Shown: positions 22,434 to 33,654 of the stretch, piece by piece
Layout of the letters: every line of letters starts with the position of its first letter
Numbering within the stretch: the stretch's first letter is position 1
NCBI RefSeq assembly: GCF_030035675.1
Contig: NC_084481.1
Coordinates: 233,522,927-233,586,926, forward strand
From: Rhineura floridana
Lineage: Eukaryota > Chordata > Lepidosauria > Squamata > Rhineuridae
Direction: 5' to 3'
Length of the DNA stretch: 64,000 nt
Notes under the pieces: generated by a model
Databases searched by the model: none
Seen by the model: the letters and a program-made list of their open reading frames with translations, nothing else
Told to the model about the DNA's origin: nothing
Made by a program: the position numbers and the translations under genes

Positions 22434-22622
22434 ACAGGAAGCTGCTTTATACAGAGCCAGACCATTGGTCCATCTAGCTCAGTATTGTCTACACTGACCG
22501 GCAGTGGCTCTTCAGTATTTGGGATAGGATCTCTACCAACCCTACCTGAAGATGCCAGGGACTGAACCTGGGACCTTTTACATGCAAAGCATGTGCTCTA
22601 CTACTCAACCATGATCTCCTCC
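22434..22622 (-). mobile_element. tRNA-derived SINE (aagctgctttatacagag family)
   Basis: It begins acacaggaagctgctttata, passes gtccatctagctcagtattg, and ends with a reversed tRNA-like head (gaacctgggaccttttacat, catgtgctctactactcaac). The same family occurs at 34832, 55840 and 59890. Confidence 0.7.
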
Positions 22623-22797
22623 AGCAACACAGGAACGTAGGCAGTGGCCTTAGACAGAGTCAGACTTTCTAGTATTAAGTATTCTCTTCACTGGCTGGCA
22701 TCTTCACCAACAGCTCCACCGGGAGATGTCAGGAATGGAACCTGGGCCCTTCACCATGCAAAGCAAATGTACTACCACCGAGCTACAGAAATGGCCC
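22623..22797 (-). mobile_element. Second tRNA-derived SINE in tandem
   Basis: A shorter, more diverged copy of the preceding SINE in the same orientation (gaacctgggcccttcaccat, actaccaccgagctac). It directly abuts the first copy. Confidence 0.6.
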
Positions 22798-25700
22798 CTA
22801 CAACTTTATTGTTGTTTTGATTAGCACCTTATCCTCTGCAAACAAATGAGGGCTTCTGGTAAAATGGAAGAAATCAGGAAAACTGGATTGTTTACCGAGT
22901 TAACAAGATGCACACAAAGTGCTTCTATTCCAAACACATTGTGATCCCAAGATTGTTTGGAACTAACCAGATGGACAAAAAGAACAGTCTTTTTTTAAAA
23001 GAGTTTCCATTTGCAGTCATTTTCTTTTAAAAGCTAGTTTAATGGAATGTAATTCAACTTAAAAAGCCACAGATGCCTCAATTCTATATGATGTATATCA
23101 CAAGTTTCAGGAAGATATGTTTACTTGCATGGTCCCATGAGCTTCAAAGTTGGCTTGATACATTTTATAACCTGCTCTACATCCAAGGATCAAAGGTACT
23201 GTAAAAAAAGGTCTTCGCTATTTTAGTCTGGCTTGTAGAGGGAACTTCACCCCCGACATGATCTACTGCACTACATATTATCAAAAGAGATTGACAATTA
23301 ACTGAAAACTGTTCAGCAATTAACTGAAAACTGTTCAGAAGGTCAGAAAAGTTCCCTGACAACTGGAAATATTCCAGGAGAGATTTTTCCCCTTTGGTAT
23401 CTAGTGCAGTGACAGCAGTGTGCATATCTTAGGCCTGGGATCCAAGTGGCAGATCATAGTGATCCCAGAGCTTATCCAAGACAAGGACAGCATCAGCCCT
23501 GAGTCACATCTGTATTACACAGTATACCAATGCAAGGAGTTTCAAGGTACCTCAAATCCTCCTTTCTCCTTCTCACCACATCAGGACGGACCTTTTGCCT
23601 CTTTAAAGAAGCTCTGCAGGTGGAATGGCTCCAATATTTGTAAACCAGAAGTTGTGTGTTCAAAGAAACCACACCTTCCTTTCAGTCCTTCCACGACCCA
23701 TAGCTGAAAGTTGGTGCAGGGTCAAGCACAAAGTAAAGCAGCATTTGGCACACATTGAGGTTTGCTTCTGGTTTTTACAGACTCCTAACTTCAGCATGTA
23801 CGAGTTGTTTGAACCACTGCTACTTCCTGATTCAGGAAACTATGGAGCAGACTCCATCACAGAGATTCTCCAATATTTAAACATATTATGCTACAATTTG
23901 TGGCAGGAAGGCCAAGTTAAGCATTTGTCACTAGCTAAACATACCAACTTGGCCTGCGAGGGGATACAAGCTGTGAAGACTATTAGACATTGTATGCTTA
24001 TCTCTGTTTAGGAAAGTACAGCTATTGCATCTGGGAGGCTAGATGGGCCTCTACTCCACAGTGAAATGCACCTATTTCTGGAGCTTTGTAAAGTCCACTG
24101 CAAAGTAGATCCATGCATCCTTCTTATTAGTTATTTGCATGAGAAAAGTTACCAAAATATACTTTTTCACTGCAGATAAGCTTTTAACCTGTGGAGGGCA
24201 ATTATACTTATCTCACAAAGCATCTTAACAACTTGCTGTCTTCACTGAATTCCATTCTATAGAGCAAATTATACACACGAACAATTCTCATCAATAACAC
24301 TCAAAACCAATAGAAAGCATTACTTATTCATTATGTAAGAGTCTGTGGAATTTCTTCCTTTAAAGTTGTTCAGCCTCTACAAATGTTAAGTGCCAAGGCC
24401 TGCAATCACCTTGAGACTTGAGACATTCCTTTCATATCCCAAGCATAAAAAGTATTTTTGAAACTGATTTTCTACAGCTTCGCAAGCCATGTCAAGCCTA
24501 AGAGTCCTTCATGCAAACACAAGCTTCCTTTTGAAGCAAGTATTTATATCTGCTTTTCCTTCCTTATTACATCACTATGAAGTTTTAGTACAGTACAGGA
24601 TGGCTTTTTTTTTTAGCTGCACAAACTATGACTGCTAGCCAACAAATCAACTATTTACATAGTACCAGAAGTGTGCTGGGGGGTTGATATGGATATTTTG
24701 TTTAAACTACAATACTAATCAGTTTTAAATGCATTATTAAGGAAGGAAAACATCAGATCACCAATTGAATAAACCTCAGTCTCTTATCAGCACTGGAACT
24801 TTAGCACTGAAGTACAGTGTTTTCCACAAAATTCAGAACACACTGGTGAAAGCTCAATAGGCATAATGTGCCAAGCAGCAGTGCTCTAATGGAATTCCCA
24901 TTCAGTTCAATGGGTGAGCAATGCTCTAATGCAATGCCAATTCAGTTCAATGGGACTTCCATAGCAGCATGGCTAACTGTATATTAGCTATCGTGTTCCA
25001 TTAATAGGTGCCTCTTAACCACTTGCTTTCTCCATATCTTTAATGCAGGAGGCTGCATATTAGCCATAACATCATACAGTGTTGCCCACAGAACCCAAGG
25101 ATATTTGCCTAAGGGAAGCAGCTAGCTCTAATGCTGCACAACTCTTTCAGAAAGCCAGAAGTCAAGGGTGTGGAGATGGTGAGGAATGAATGTTTTAATC
25201 AAACCTAGTTGTATACAACAGTACAGTCACTCCTACATAAGTGTCTTATTGTTTCTGTAAGAACAGGCACAGATCCTTCTCACCTGTCACTTAGTCTAAA
25301 TTCCAACAAACCAAACTCTTTAAGCCCAAAGACAAGGAACAGCAACGTACAATAGAGCATTCACTAACCTAGAACTTGGAAGCCACATAGTATCTTTGGG
25401 AAACGTCCCCTGATTTTTTGCAATGAAAAGAAAATGCTAGCCTAAACTGCTTCAGTTGCATACAGTGTGTTTCTGGCATTCAGTTAGCAGTGTACCCCCC
25501 CTGTCAGAAGCTCAGAGTTTTTGACAGACAAAGAAGGGGGCCAACTATGGGTGTTCACATGGCAATCACAAAGGGATACTCATAAAGATGTCTGGAGTTA
25601 CGCTAGATGGCTCAATCCCAACTTGTCTAGAACAGGACCCCATTTCAATTGCAACAACATAAGCCTCTGCCACAACAGAGGGCCAATACTGTAAAACCTT

Positions 25701-25974
25701 TATATGAAGTTTGAATATACAAGAACATTATTTAATCTTTTTGGAACTTGGCATGCATAAGGGCCATCATATACAATCTGGAGAAAATCAGGTGGTAAAC
25801 AAGGTCCTTGAATCTTTCTACTCCAGGCTGCACCATTAAGTGCTGTCCTGCAAAGAACGCCCTGCATGCAGAAAAAGTCTGTCCCGGAGAAAGTCTTCTT
25901 GCCAACATACTAGTTTTGTACGTTTTGCCTTTAAGCACTCCAGCATTCAATCTCACTTGCAACATCTAGATCTG
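22798..25974. other. Presumed FERMT2 intron 2, largely unique
   Basis: A 3.2-kb stretch without a recognisable repeat or exon. A short direct duplication around ttcagttcaatggg occurs at 24902-24955. No splice-flanked frame resembling kindlin is seen. Confidence 0.4.
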
Positions 25975-26046
25975 CATTCATCAACCTGGTGCCTTCCAGA
26001 TGTTTTAGTCGAAAACATCTGGAAGGCACCAAGTTGGCGAAGGCAG
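25975..26046. mobile_element. Minimal fold-back MITE (ACCTGGTGCCTTCCAG family)
   Basis: caacctggtgccttccagat facing atctggaaggcaccaagttg with almost no loop. It is a nearly perfect 30-bp-arm hairpin. Confidence 0.7.
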
Positions 26047-26583
26047 AGCTAAATAAACAATCCAGGAAAAGCTGTGGAACTTGGGGTTCTTCTGATTGAA
26101 TGAACCAGCTGCATGGGTATTATACAAATAAGAAACTCTATCATAATAATTAACTGAGGCAGACAAGCAAAAGAGAAAGACAAAACAATTTATTTGAATC
26201 TCGGTACCCGAGATCAATAGATCAAGCACCCTTTCCTCCCTGCCACGTCATACACGTTGATGTGCAAGTAAAGGACTGAAAAGAAACACAGCTGCCATTG
26301 TCTGAAGCAGGGAAAAGTATGGGGCAATGATGGCAAGCCAGGAGAACAACTAGATTCAACAGGCCTGATGTGGCCTGCAGACTGCTTGATGAAGAACAGA
26401 GATCCAACATCAAATTCCTCTAACAAAAAATGAGCATTTAAAAATAGCTATGGGTTTCTGAAACTAGTCCCATGTGTGATACAAATACGCAGTTTCACAT
26501 CCCTCCTCTTTGCCTTCCAGCTTTCAAAGAAAAACCAAACCAATGAAAAGGCCACACCTTTCCCCCTAATAATGACAACTTAC
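26047..26583 (-). other. FERMT2 intron 2, 5' end
   Basis: The sequence just downstream (minus strand) of the exon 2 donor. No repeat recognised; short frames show no homology. Confidence 0.55.
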
Positions 26584-26752
26584 CAAGTTTTTCCACCAAT
26601 TTCAGCATGACGCCACCAATATGGACCTCCCCTGTGACCCTCAGAGTTACATCTCTGTTCAGGTCTGTGACATGGACGTTTAACTCCCACGTCCCATCCG
26701 CATAACAGCCATCTGGCATCCGTATACCGTCCAGAGCCATCGTTCCTCCTTC
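26584..26752 (-). CDS. FERMT2: FERMT2 (kindlin-2) exon 2 with start codon
   Basis: Kindlin-2 binds integrin beta tails and, with talin, activates integrins at focal adhesions. This exon holds 12 nt of 5' UTR, the ATG (26740-26738) and 52 codons plus one base. The product begins MALDGIRMPDGCYADGTWEL, then NVHVTDLNRDVTLRVTGEVH and IGGVMLKLVEKL. From memory, mammalian kindlin-2 is the same except Ser for Asn at residue 21, which separates it from kindlin-1 and -3. The residues belong to the ubiquitin-like F0 domain. The minus strand shows a pyrimidine tract and GCAG acceptor before 26752 and CTTG|GTAAGT after 26584 (phase 1; the split codon would be Asp in mammals). The remaining exons are not in the window, so intron 2 exceeds 26 kb. 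Confidence 0.95.
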
Positions 26753-27524
26753 CTGCAAGCAAGGAGCAGAGGAAACAGAATTCATTAGCTAAGTTAGAAG
26801 CCTCCACACTCACAGTTCATAAGCCTCTCCCCGCTTTCCACTTTGGGGGAGAAAACGCAGGAAGAAGCAGAATTCAGGGAAGGCAAACAAGCTCCCTAAA
26901 GCCAACTGCAAAGAAACAGCAAGTCTGAGAGTTCCCAACTCACAGCTCAATTTACAAAGAACTTGGTAAGGCGGTTGGTGGGGGAGGGGGATGGCAGAGC
27001 CAGATTGCAAACTTGTTGCTGGGCAGCTGGAAACTGAAAGGAGGACACAAGCTTGAAGGGAATGCAAACTGAAACCTTATTTAGCCCCAGCTCTACCCAA
27101 TATATCTCAAGGAGGAATCACAATGCCCTTGTTCAACTTCTTGCCTGTCCTTAGAGCACAATACTTTCCTTATTTGTTTACCGTCCCTCGTCTCCTTCTC
27201 TGACATACATCATCCATACTATCAGTTTTCACCTGGGCATTCAACACTGGCAATGTGACACTCCCCCTGCTATACTGGGTGAAATCAGCAAATGCTCCCA
27301 AGATCTGTCCTTAAAGGGGTGTTAAAAATTATTGCAGTGGAAATGGCATGCTGCTCCCCCCCCCTCTCCATCAGTCTCCTTGGCCCTCTGCTCTGTAACA
27401 CTCCTAGAAAATACGGATACGAATTCCGTGAAAAGGGAGCCCAACAGCTAAGACTTTGAGTCCCCTCCGAAAGGAACCAGGGAAGCGTCACTATGGCTGT
27501 GCGGAGGGTCTCAGAAGCGGGGGC

Positions 27525-27525
<1 letters not shown>
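26753..27525 (-). other. FERMT2 intron 1 (inferred)
   Basis: Lies between exon 2 and the CpG-rich putative promoter. No repeat or exon is recognised in it. Confidence 0.55.

Positions 27526-27582
<57 letters not shown>
27526..27582. repeat. (GAAA)n microsatellite
   Basis: About 14 uninterrupted GAAA units (CTTT on the FERMT2 sense strand). A pure purine/pyrimidine tract close to the promoter side of intron 1. Confidence 0.97.
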
Positions 27583-27949
27583 GTCCTTGTCCAAAATAAT
27601 GTCCATCCACAGGGTAAGGATGGTGCATGCTTGAGATGGCACACAAGGAGGGGAGAGACCCTGGAAAGGAGACCTGAAAAAGGGGTGGATGAGAGAGTCT
27701 GTAAGGGGCCATGTGCACCCCCCTGTCCAGCCCCCTATCCCCTCCGCCATTCACACTCCTCCCAGCCCCACGACGACGTGGCGCCTGAAGGATTTTGTGC
27801 CTGTAGATTATTTGCCCCTCAACCTACAGGTGGGAGGAGAAGACGAGGTAAGGATCTCCCCCCAAAAAAACTCTCTCCACAGCCTGGGGCAAAGCAGAGG
27901 GAACCCCCTTCACACGTACATAACACACACACACGGATTCCACCCCCTA
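27583..27949. other. Promoter-proximal flank of the CpG island
   Basis: Moderately GC-rich, with CpG increasing rightwards. On the plus strand there are two donor-like sites (cagggtaagg near 27611 and gacgaggtaagg near 27843), but no supported plus-strand exon. Frames that read through here have low-complexity translations. Confidence 0.4.
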
Positions 27950-28560
27950 AATTAGGGAACCCGCTTCACACATTCACTCGCTCGCCCGCCCGCCCGCCTC
28001 TCCCTTTCTCTCTCCCTCCCTGCCTAACTCGCCTGCCGGGCTTAGCTGTGCCTGAGGCCGGGGAGCGCCGCTTCAGCGGGGCTGCAAGGGGAGACGCAGG
28101 AGACCCCGACACCGCCGCTGCGGCTGCCGCGTTTCTGTGCCCGCCGCCGCCTCCTTCTCCACGGACGCCGCCAGGACGGGAGCCCTCCCCCGCCCCCCGG
28201 GGGCGCCGCCTGAGGGGATTGCGGCGGAGGCGGGGAAGGGAGGGAGAGGAGGAGGAGGCGGCGGCGGCGGCGAGGGGCTGGGAGGCGGCCAGAAAGGCCC
28301 GGAGGGGAGCGTGGACAGCGGGGAGGAAAGAGAGGGAGGTGCTGCCCTTTTATGGAAGCGGAGGACGGAGGCGCAAGGAGCGGGCCAACATCCGGGACTC
28401 CCCCATGGGCGGGGAGGGAGGAGGAGGCCGAGGCGCTCCAGGGGAGAAAGCGCGCGAAGGCCGCGCTGGCTGAGGCGGACCTTCGCCGTCTCTCGCCTCG
28501 TACAGGAGGAGGAAATGGGCAGGAGGCACCGGTCAGAGAGCCTTTCGAACCACGCTTTTT
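27950..28560 (-). promoter_or_regulatory. CpG island, probable FERMT2 promoter and exon 1
   Basis: Very GC-rich with dense CpG (gccgccgctgcggctgccgc, gcggcggcggcggcgagggg) and G-runs that could form quadruplexes, in a genome that is otherwise AT-rich. It lies about 1.2-1.8 kb upstream of the FERMT2 start codon on the minus strand, the expected place for a TATA-less promoter and non-coding exon. I cannot fix the start site. The best donor-like match on the minus strand is a GC-type site, CAG|GCGAGT, at 28035-28030, which is weak evidence. Confidence 0.75.
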
Positions 28561-28745
28561 ACATTTTATTCTTTATTATGCCAAATAAACATATATTATA
28601 GAAACCCGTTTCATTTCTTCGCAGAATAGGCAGCCGGTTGGCCACTGTGAAAACGGGACGCTGGGAGATAAATTGCCCTTTGGCCTTGGTCCCGCAAGGT
28701 TGTGTTTTTTTCTTTTTAAATGTTTGTGTTTTTCTTACTGGCTTT

Positions 28746-28857
28746 GTCAACCTGGTGCCCTCCAGTCGGATGTCGTTGGACTACAACTGCCATCACCCTC
28801 AGCTGATGTAATCCAACAACACCTGACTAGAGGGCACCAAGTTGGCAAAGGCTGCTG
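28746..28857. mobile_element. Fold-back MITE (ACCTGGTGCCCTCCAG family)
   Basis: caacctggtgccctccagtc facing gactagagggcaccaagttg, with ggactacaactgccatcacc in the left arm. It lies just upstream of the CpG island on the minus strand. Confidence 0.7.
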
Positions 28858-29217
28858 TGTTGTATTCGTCCCGTAAATCGCTTCTCGAGTTTTTTTATTA
28901 TGTTGTGGGAAGCGCTTTATGAAATCAATAAAACTAACTTAACCTTTCTTATGTTCGTCGGTTTCTCTCAGGTGGGATTGGTGTGAAAACAACTCAGGGT
29001 TGGCAACTGCTGAGTATTTTGCCTGCCCCTTTGCTAATTTGTCTTTCAGTTATGGGCAAATTTAAATTCAGGCATTTTGCCTGCCCATTTGGCCTCTGGT
29101 CCAGTTACTGAATATTGCAGCCCAACAGCTGGAGTATTTGTATAGGTTTGTGCCTCAGAGCAGGTATTTGTTAATCATATATATATATATATACACATAC
29201 ACACACACACATGCACA
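28858..29217. other. Unassigned, ending in (AT)n(AC)n
   Basis: No repeat recognised except the dinucleotide run at about 29177-29217. Confidence 0.45.
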
Positions 29218-29588
29218 CAGTCAGTGACGTTGCAAATTCAGAAGTGCAGGGTCCCTTTATGACAGTCACACCATCCTCCCTCACACATCGCTTACCACTC
29301 TCCCTCATGTTCCTTGCTCTCCATGTGTCATCTCTGAACCCACTCTCCACTGCAACAGACATCCCTGGGAGCCAATCAGCACAAAAGGGGGGACTTTGTT
29401 AGCTACTGAGAAGAGTCTTCTCAGTGGCTGACCTGGCTCCAATCAGCACAAAAGGACAAGAACTCTTCTCAGTGGCTAACATGCTCCCCTTTCATGTTTG
29501 GCTTGTATATACAAACCTAGCTGCGACCCTACTCCCACAAAAGTAAGGGGTCTACAACCTCCCATGATCCCAGATGACTGCACCACTG
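29218..29588. mobile_element. hAT-like MITE (second copy of the 53.8-kb family)
   Basis: It shares with 53776-54188 the left end (aaattcagaagtgcagggtc), the centre (gagccaatcagca; gttagctactgagaagagtc; ggctccaatcagcac) and the right end (aaaagtaaggggtctac ... ctgcaccactg). The first CAG and last CTG suit a hAT element. No transposase is encoded. I see no clear 8-bp duplication because the left flank is a microsatellite. Confidence 0.65.
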
Positions 29589-29712
29589 TATACAATTTTG
29601 TATTACCATCACACCCTGACTTGCCAAAACCTGCCCCACAGAGCATCCAAAACCACACCAGGGCCACCATTTAGCTCAGGATTAACCAGCATGTAATAAT
29701 AATAAAAAAGGT

Positions 29713-29758
29713 TATCTCATAGCTGCCCTCCCCTGACCTAGCCTTCTTCTGATTTCTT
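29713..29758 (-). mobile_element. RTE-BovB fragment, left of CR1
   Basis: agctgccctcccctgacctag and ccttcttctgatttctt match the reversed BovB region coding SQEIRRRLGLGRAAV. The remaining part of this fragment resumes at 32408, so CR1 integrated here. Confidence 0.7.
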
Positions 29759-32407
29759 CTGAAAAAAATGAAATTGAGGAAGCATCCAAACTAGGAAATG
29801 TGGTAGTAATGGGTGACTTCAACTACCCAGACATAGACTGGCTGCATATGTGTTCCAGTCATGACAAAGAAGCAAAGTTTCTAGATATTCTAAATGACTA
29901 TTCCCTAGACCAGTTGGTCATGGAACCGACCAGAGGGACGGCAACCCTGGACTTAATCCTCAGTGGGGACCGGGACCTGGTGCGAGATGTAAGTGTTGTT
30001 GAACCGATTGGGAGCAGTGACCATAGTGCTATTAAATTAAACATACATGTAAATGGCCAATTGCCTAGAAAATCCAACACGGTCACATTTGACTTCAAAA
30101 GAGGAAACTTCACAAAAATGAGGGGATTGGTAAAAAGAAAGCTGAAAAACAAAGTCCAGAGGGTCACATCACTCAAAAATGCTTGGAAGTTGTTTAAAAA
30201 CACTATATTAGAAGCTCAACTGGAGTGCATACCGCAGACCAGAAAAGGTACCGCCAGGGCCAAGAAGATGCCAGCATGGTTAACGAGCAAAGTCAAGGAA
30301 GCTCTTAGAGGCAAAAAGTCTTCCTTCAAAAAATGGAAGTCTTGTCCGAATGAAGAAAATAAAAAAGAACACAAACTCTGGCAAAAGAAATGCAAGAAGA
30401 CAATAAGGGATGCTAAAAAAGAATTTGAGGAGCACATTGCTAAGAACATAAAAACCAACAACAAAAAATTCTATAAATACATTCAAAGCAGGAGACCATC
30501 TAGGGAGACAATTGGACCCTTGGATGATAAGGGAGTCAAAGGTGTACTAAAGAACGATAAGGAGATTGCAGAGAAGCTAAATGAATTCTTTGCATCTGTC
30601 TTCACAGTGGAAGATATAGGGCAGATCCCTGAACCTGAACTAACATTTGCAGGAAGGGATTCTGAGGAACTGAGACAAATAGTGGTAACGAGAGAGGAAG
30701 GTCTAAGCTTAATGGACAATATAAAAACTGACAAATCACCGGGCCCGGATGGCATCCACCCGAGAGTTCTCAAAGAACTCAAATGTGAAATTGCTGATCT
30801 GCTAACTAAAATATGTAACTTGTCCCTTGGGTCCTCCTCCGTGCCTGAGGACTGGAAAGTGGCAAATGTAACGCCAATCTTCAAAAAGGGATCCAGAGGG
30901 GATCCCGGAAATTACAGGCCAGTTAGCTTAACTTCTGTCCCTGGGAAACTGGTAGAAAGTATTATTAAAGCTAGATTAACTAAGCACATAGAAGAACAAG
31001 CCTTGCTGAAGCAGAGCCAGCATGGCTTCTGCAAGGGAAAGTCCTGTCTCAGTAACCTATTAGAATTCTTTGAGAGTGTCAACAAGCATATAGATAGAGG
31101 TGATCCAGTGGACATAGTGTACTTTCAAAAAGCGTTTGACAAGGTACCTCACCAAAGGCTTCTGAGGAAGCTTAGCAGTCATGGAATAAGAGGAGAGGTC
31201 CTCTTGTGGATAAGAAATTGGTTAAGAAGCAGAAAGCAGAGAGTAGGAATAAACGGACAGTTCTCCCAATGGAGGGCTGTAGAAAGTGGAGTCCCTCAAG
31301 GATCGGTATTGGGACCTGTACTTTTCAACTTGTTCATTAATGACCTAGAATTAGGAGTGAGCAGTGAAGTGGCCAAGTTTGCTGATGACACTAAATTGTT
31401 CAGGGTTGTTAAAACAAAAAGGGATTGCGAAGAGCTCCAAAAAGACCTCTCCAAACTGAGTGAATGGGCGGAAAAATGGCAAATGCAATTCAATATAAAC
31501 AAGTGTAAAATTATGCATATTGGAGCAAAAAATCTGAATTTCACATATACGCTCATGGGGTCTGAACTGGCGGTGACCGACCAGGAGAGAGACCTCGGGG
31601 TTGTAGTGGACAGCACGATGAAAATGTCGACCCAGTGTGCGGCAGCTGTGAAAAAGGCAAATTCCATGCTAGCGATAATTAGGAAAGGTATTGAAAATAA
31701 AACAGCCGATATCATAATGCCATTGTATAAATCTATGGTGCGGCCGCATTTGGAATACTGTGTACAGTTCTGGTCGCCTCATCTCAAAAAGGATATTCTA
31801 GAGTTGGAAAAGGTTCAGAAGAGGGTAACCAGAATGATCAAGGGGATGGAGCGACTCCCTTACGAGGAAAGGTTGCAGCATTTGGGGCTTTTTAGTTTAG
31901 AGAAAAGGCGGGTCAGAGGAGACATGATAGAAGTGTATAAAATTATGCATGGCATTGAGAATGTGGATAGAGAAAAGTTCTTCTCCCTCTCTCATAATAC
32001 TAGAACTCGTGGACATTCAAAGAAGCTGAATGTTGGAAGATTCAGGACACACAAAAGGAAGTACTTCTTTACTCAGCGCATAGTTAAACTATGGAATTTG
32101 CTCCCACAAGATGCAGTAATGGCCACCAGCTTGGATGGCTTTAAAAGAAGATTAGACAAATTCATGGAGGACAGGGCTATCAATGGCTACTAGCCATGAT
32201 GGCTGTGCTCTGCCACCCTAGTCAGAGGCAGCATGCTTCTGAAAACCAGTTGCCGGAAGCCTCAGGAGGGGAGAGTGTTCTTGCACTCGGGTCCTGCTTG
32301 CAGGCTTCCCCCAGGCACCTGGTTGGTCACTGTGAGAACAGGATGCTGGACTAGATGGGCCACTGGCCTGATCCAGCAGGCTCTTCTTATGTTCTTATGT
32401 TCTTATG
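29759..32407 (+). mobile_element. CR1/L3 LINE with long open frame
   Basis: The frame is open from the 5' truncation to TAG at 32191-32193; the reading extends upstream of 29800 without an ATG, so the start is the truncation. First come the endonuclease's last motifs (GDFNYPDIDW, TLDLIL, SSDHSAIKL). Reverse transcriptase follows (TDKSPGPDGIHPRVLKEL, DPGNYRPVSLTSVPGKLVES, QHGFCKGKSCLSNLLEF, GVPQGSVLGPVLFNLFIND, KFADDTKLF), then the C-terminus (VRPHLEYCVQFWSPHLKKDI, KRVTRMIKGMERLPYEERLQ). Motif A reads DIVYFQKAFDKVPH where relatives have DVIYLDFxKAFDKVPH: an in-frame 6-bp loss has removed Leu and the catalytic Asp. The 3' UTR ends in the CR1-L3 type repeat gttcttatgttcttatg. It is inserted in a BovB copy. 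Confidence 0.92.
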
Positions 32408-32434
32408 ACTATTGTCTCCATTTTGGTTAATGAT
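32408..32434 (-). mobile_element. RTE-BovB fragment, right of CR1
   Basis: gactattgtctccattttgg then ttaatga continues the reversed BovB sequence cut off at 29758. It faces a forward BovB piece just downstream. Confidence 0.7.
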
Positions 32435-33010
32435 AATACCTCAGCACAGTGATTAACCCAAAAGGAGACAATAATCAAGAAATCAGAAGAAGGCTAGGAC
32501 TGGGGAGGGCAGCTGTGAGAGAACTAGAAAAGGTCCTCAAATGCAAAGATGTATCACTGAACACTAAAGTCAGGATCATTCAGACCATGGTATTCCCGAT
32601 CTCTATGTATGGATGTGAAAGTGAAAAAAGCAGATAAGAGAAAAATCAACTCATTTGAAATGTGGTGCTGGAGGAGAGCTTTGCGCATACCATGGACTGC
32701 AAAAAAGACAAATAATTGGGTGTTAGAACAAATTAAACCAGAACTGTCACTAGAAGCTAAAATGATGAAACTGAGGTTATCACATAATGAGAAGACATGA
32801 TTCACTAGAAAATACCATAATGTTGGCAAATACAGAAGGGAGTAGGTAAAGAGGAAGGCCAAACAAGAGATGGATTGATTCCATAAAGGAAGCCACAGAA
32901 ATGACCTTATAAGATCTGAATAGGGTGGTCCATGACAGATGCTCTTGGAGGTTGCTGATTCATAGGGTCTCCATAAGTCGAAATCTACTTGAAGGCATAT
33001 AACAACAAAC
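32435..33010 (+). mobile_element. RTE-BovB LINE, 3' portion
   Basis: Encodes EIRRRLGLGRAAVRELEKVL, NTKVRIIQTMVFPISMYGCE, INSFEMWCWRRALRIPWTAK and NNWVLEQIKPELSLEAKMMK, then the 3' end (cttgaaggcatataacaaca). Small indels break the frame, for example a loss after MYGCES. Its first 40 bp are the inverted repeat of 32408-32434 plus the piece left of CR1. Confidence 0.88.
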
Positions 33011-33654
33011 CCACAGTGGATCTCAGTGCACTTAGCTCTGTCATGGATAATGACCTAATTGGCAACCTTATAATAAATTAACAAAAACAATGTTATAGCA
33101 AGCTTCCAAAACAGCTGAAGATGAAGGAAAGATAGGCATACCTGCGTGTGGCAGAACAGCTGAGATGCCTCTAAGGGCGAGTGGAAAGAGGCAAGAATAG
33201 GAGCATGTCTGTGGGGCAAGAGGACATTTGGGAGCCTGAAACAAAGGTTGCTTCTAGATGACTTGTTTGTTCAGCACTTCTCTTGATTTGCACAAAGTTT
33301 GCAGGGGAGATTAGATGCCAAAAACAATTAGGCAGTAATTCTGATGAATTTTGCCGGGAGGTTGCATCATGCAATTGTTAGCCTACACTTCCCGATTCCT
33401 TTTCCTATCACTTTCCTTATCACAAAAAGTCTGTTTTTGGGGGGAGGCAGGTTTGTTGTGCAAGAGTGCCAAATAAATTTCAGTTGTACAGCCTGAATGT
33501 GCTGGTATGTGACGGAATCCCCCCAAAATTAGCAAAGGTCTGAAAGTGTTCAAAGGCAGAGCTTTGTGAATTTTGCTCAGGGGGAGAAAGAAACCTCAAA
33601 TTGCCCCCAGGTGTTCCAGTGTCTGCACATAGAACAACTGGATTTTGCAACACC
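33011..33654. other. Unassigned sequence
   Basis: No repeat or frame recognised. Confidence 0.3.

Noticed and set aside
23625-24011. 128-codon plus-strand frame as a gene
   Set aside because: No known protein resemblance; it lies in the inferred FERMT2 intron on the opposite strand.
1-26583. FERMT2 exon 3 or later exons
   Set aside because: I looked for frames with the next kindlin residues (VKKDWSDHALWWEKKRTW) on the minus strand and saw none.
27493-28601. Long open frames (326 and 154 codons) across the GAAA repeat and CpG island
   Set aside because: The translations are Lys/Glu, Pro, Gly and Arg low-complexity runs caused by base composition; no domain or conserved start is seen.
29800-32193. 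Host gene encoding a 797-residue protein
   Set aside because: All motifs are CR1 endonuclease/reverse transcriptase and the 3' end carries the CR1-L3 repeat; it starts at a truncation, not an ATG.
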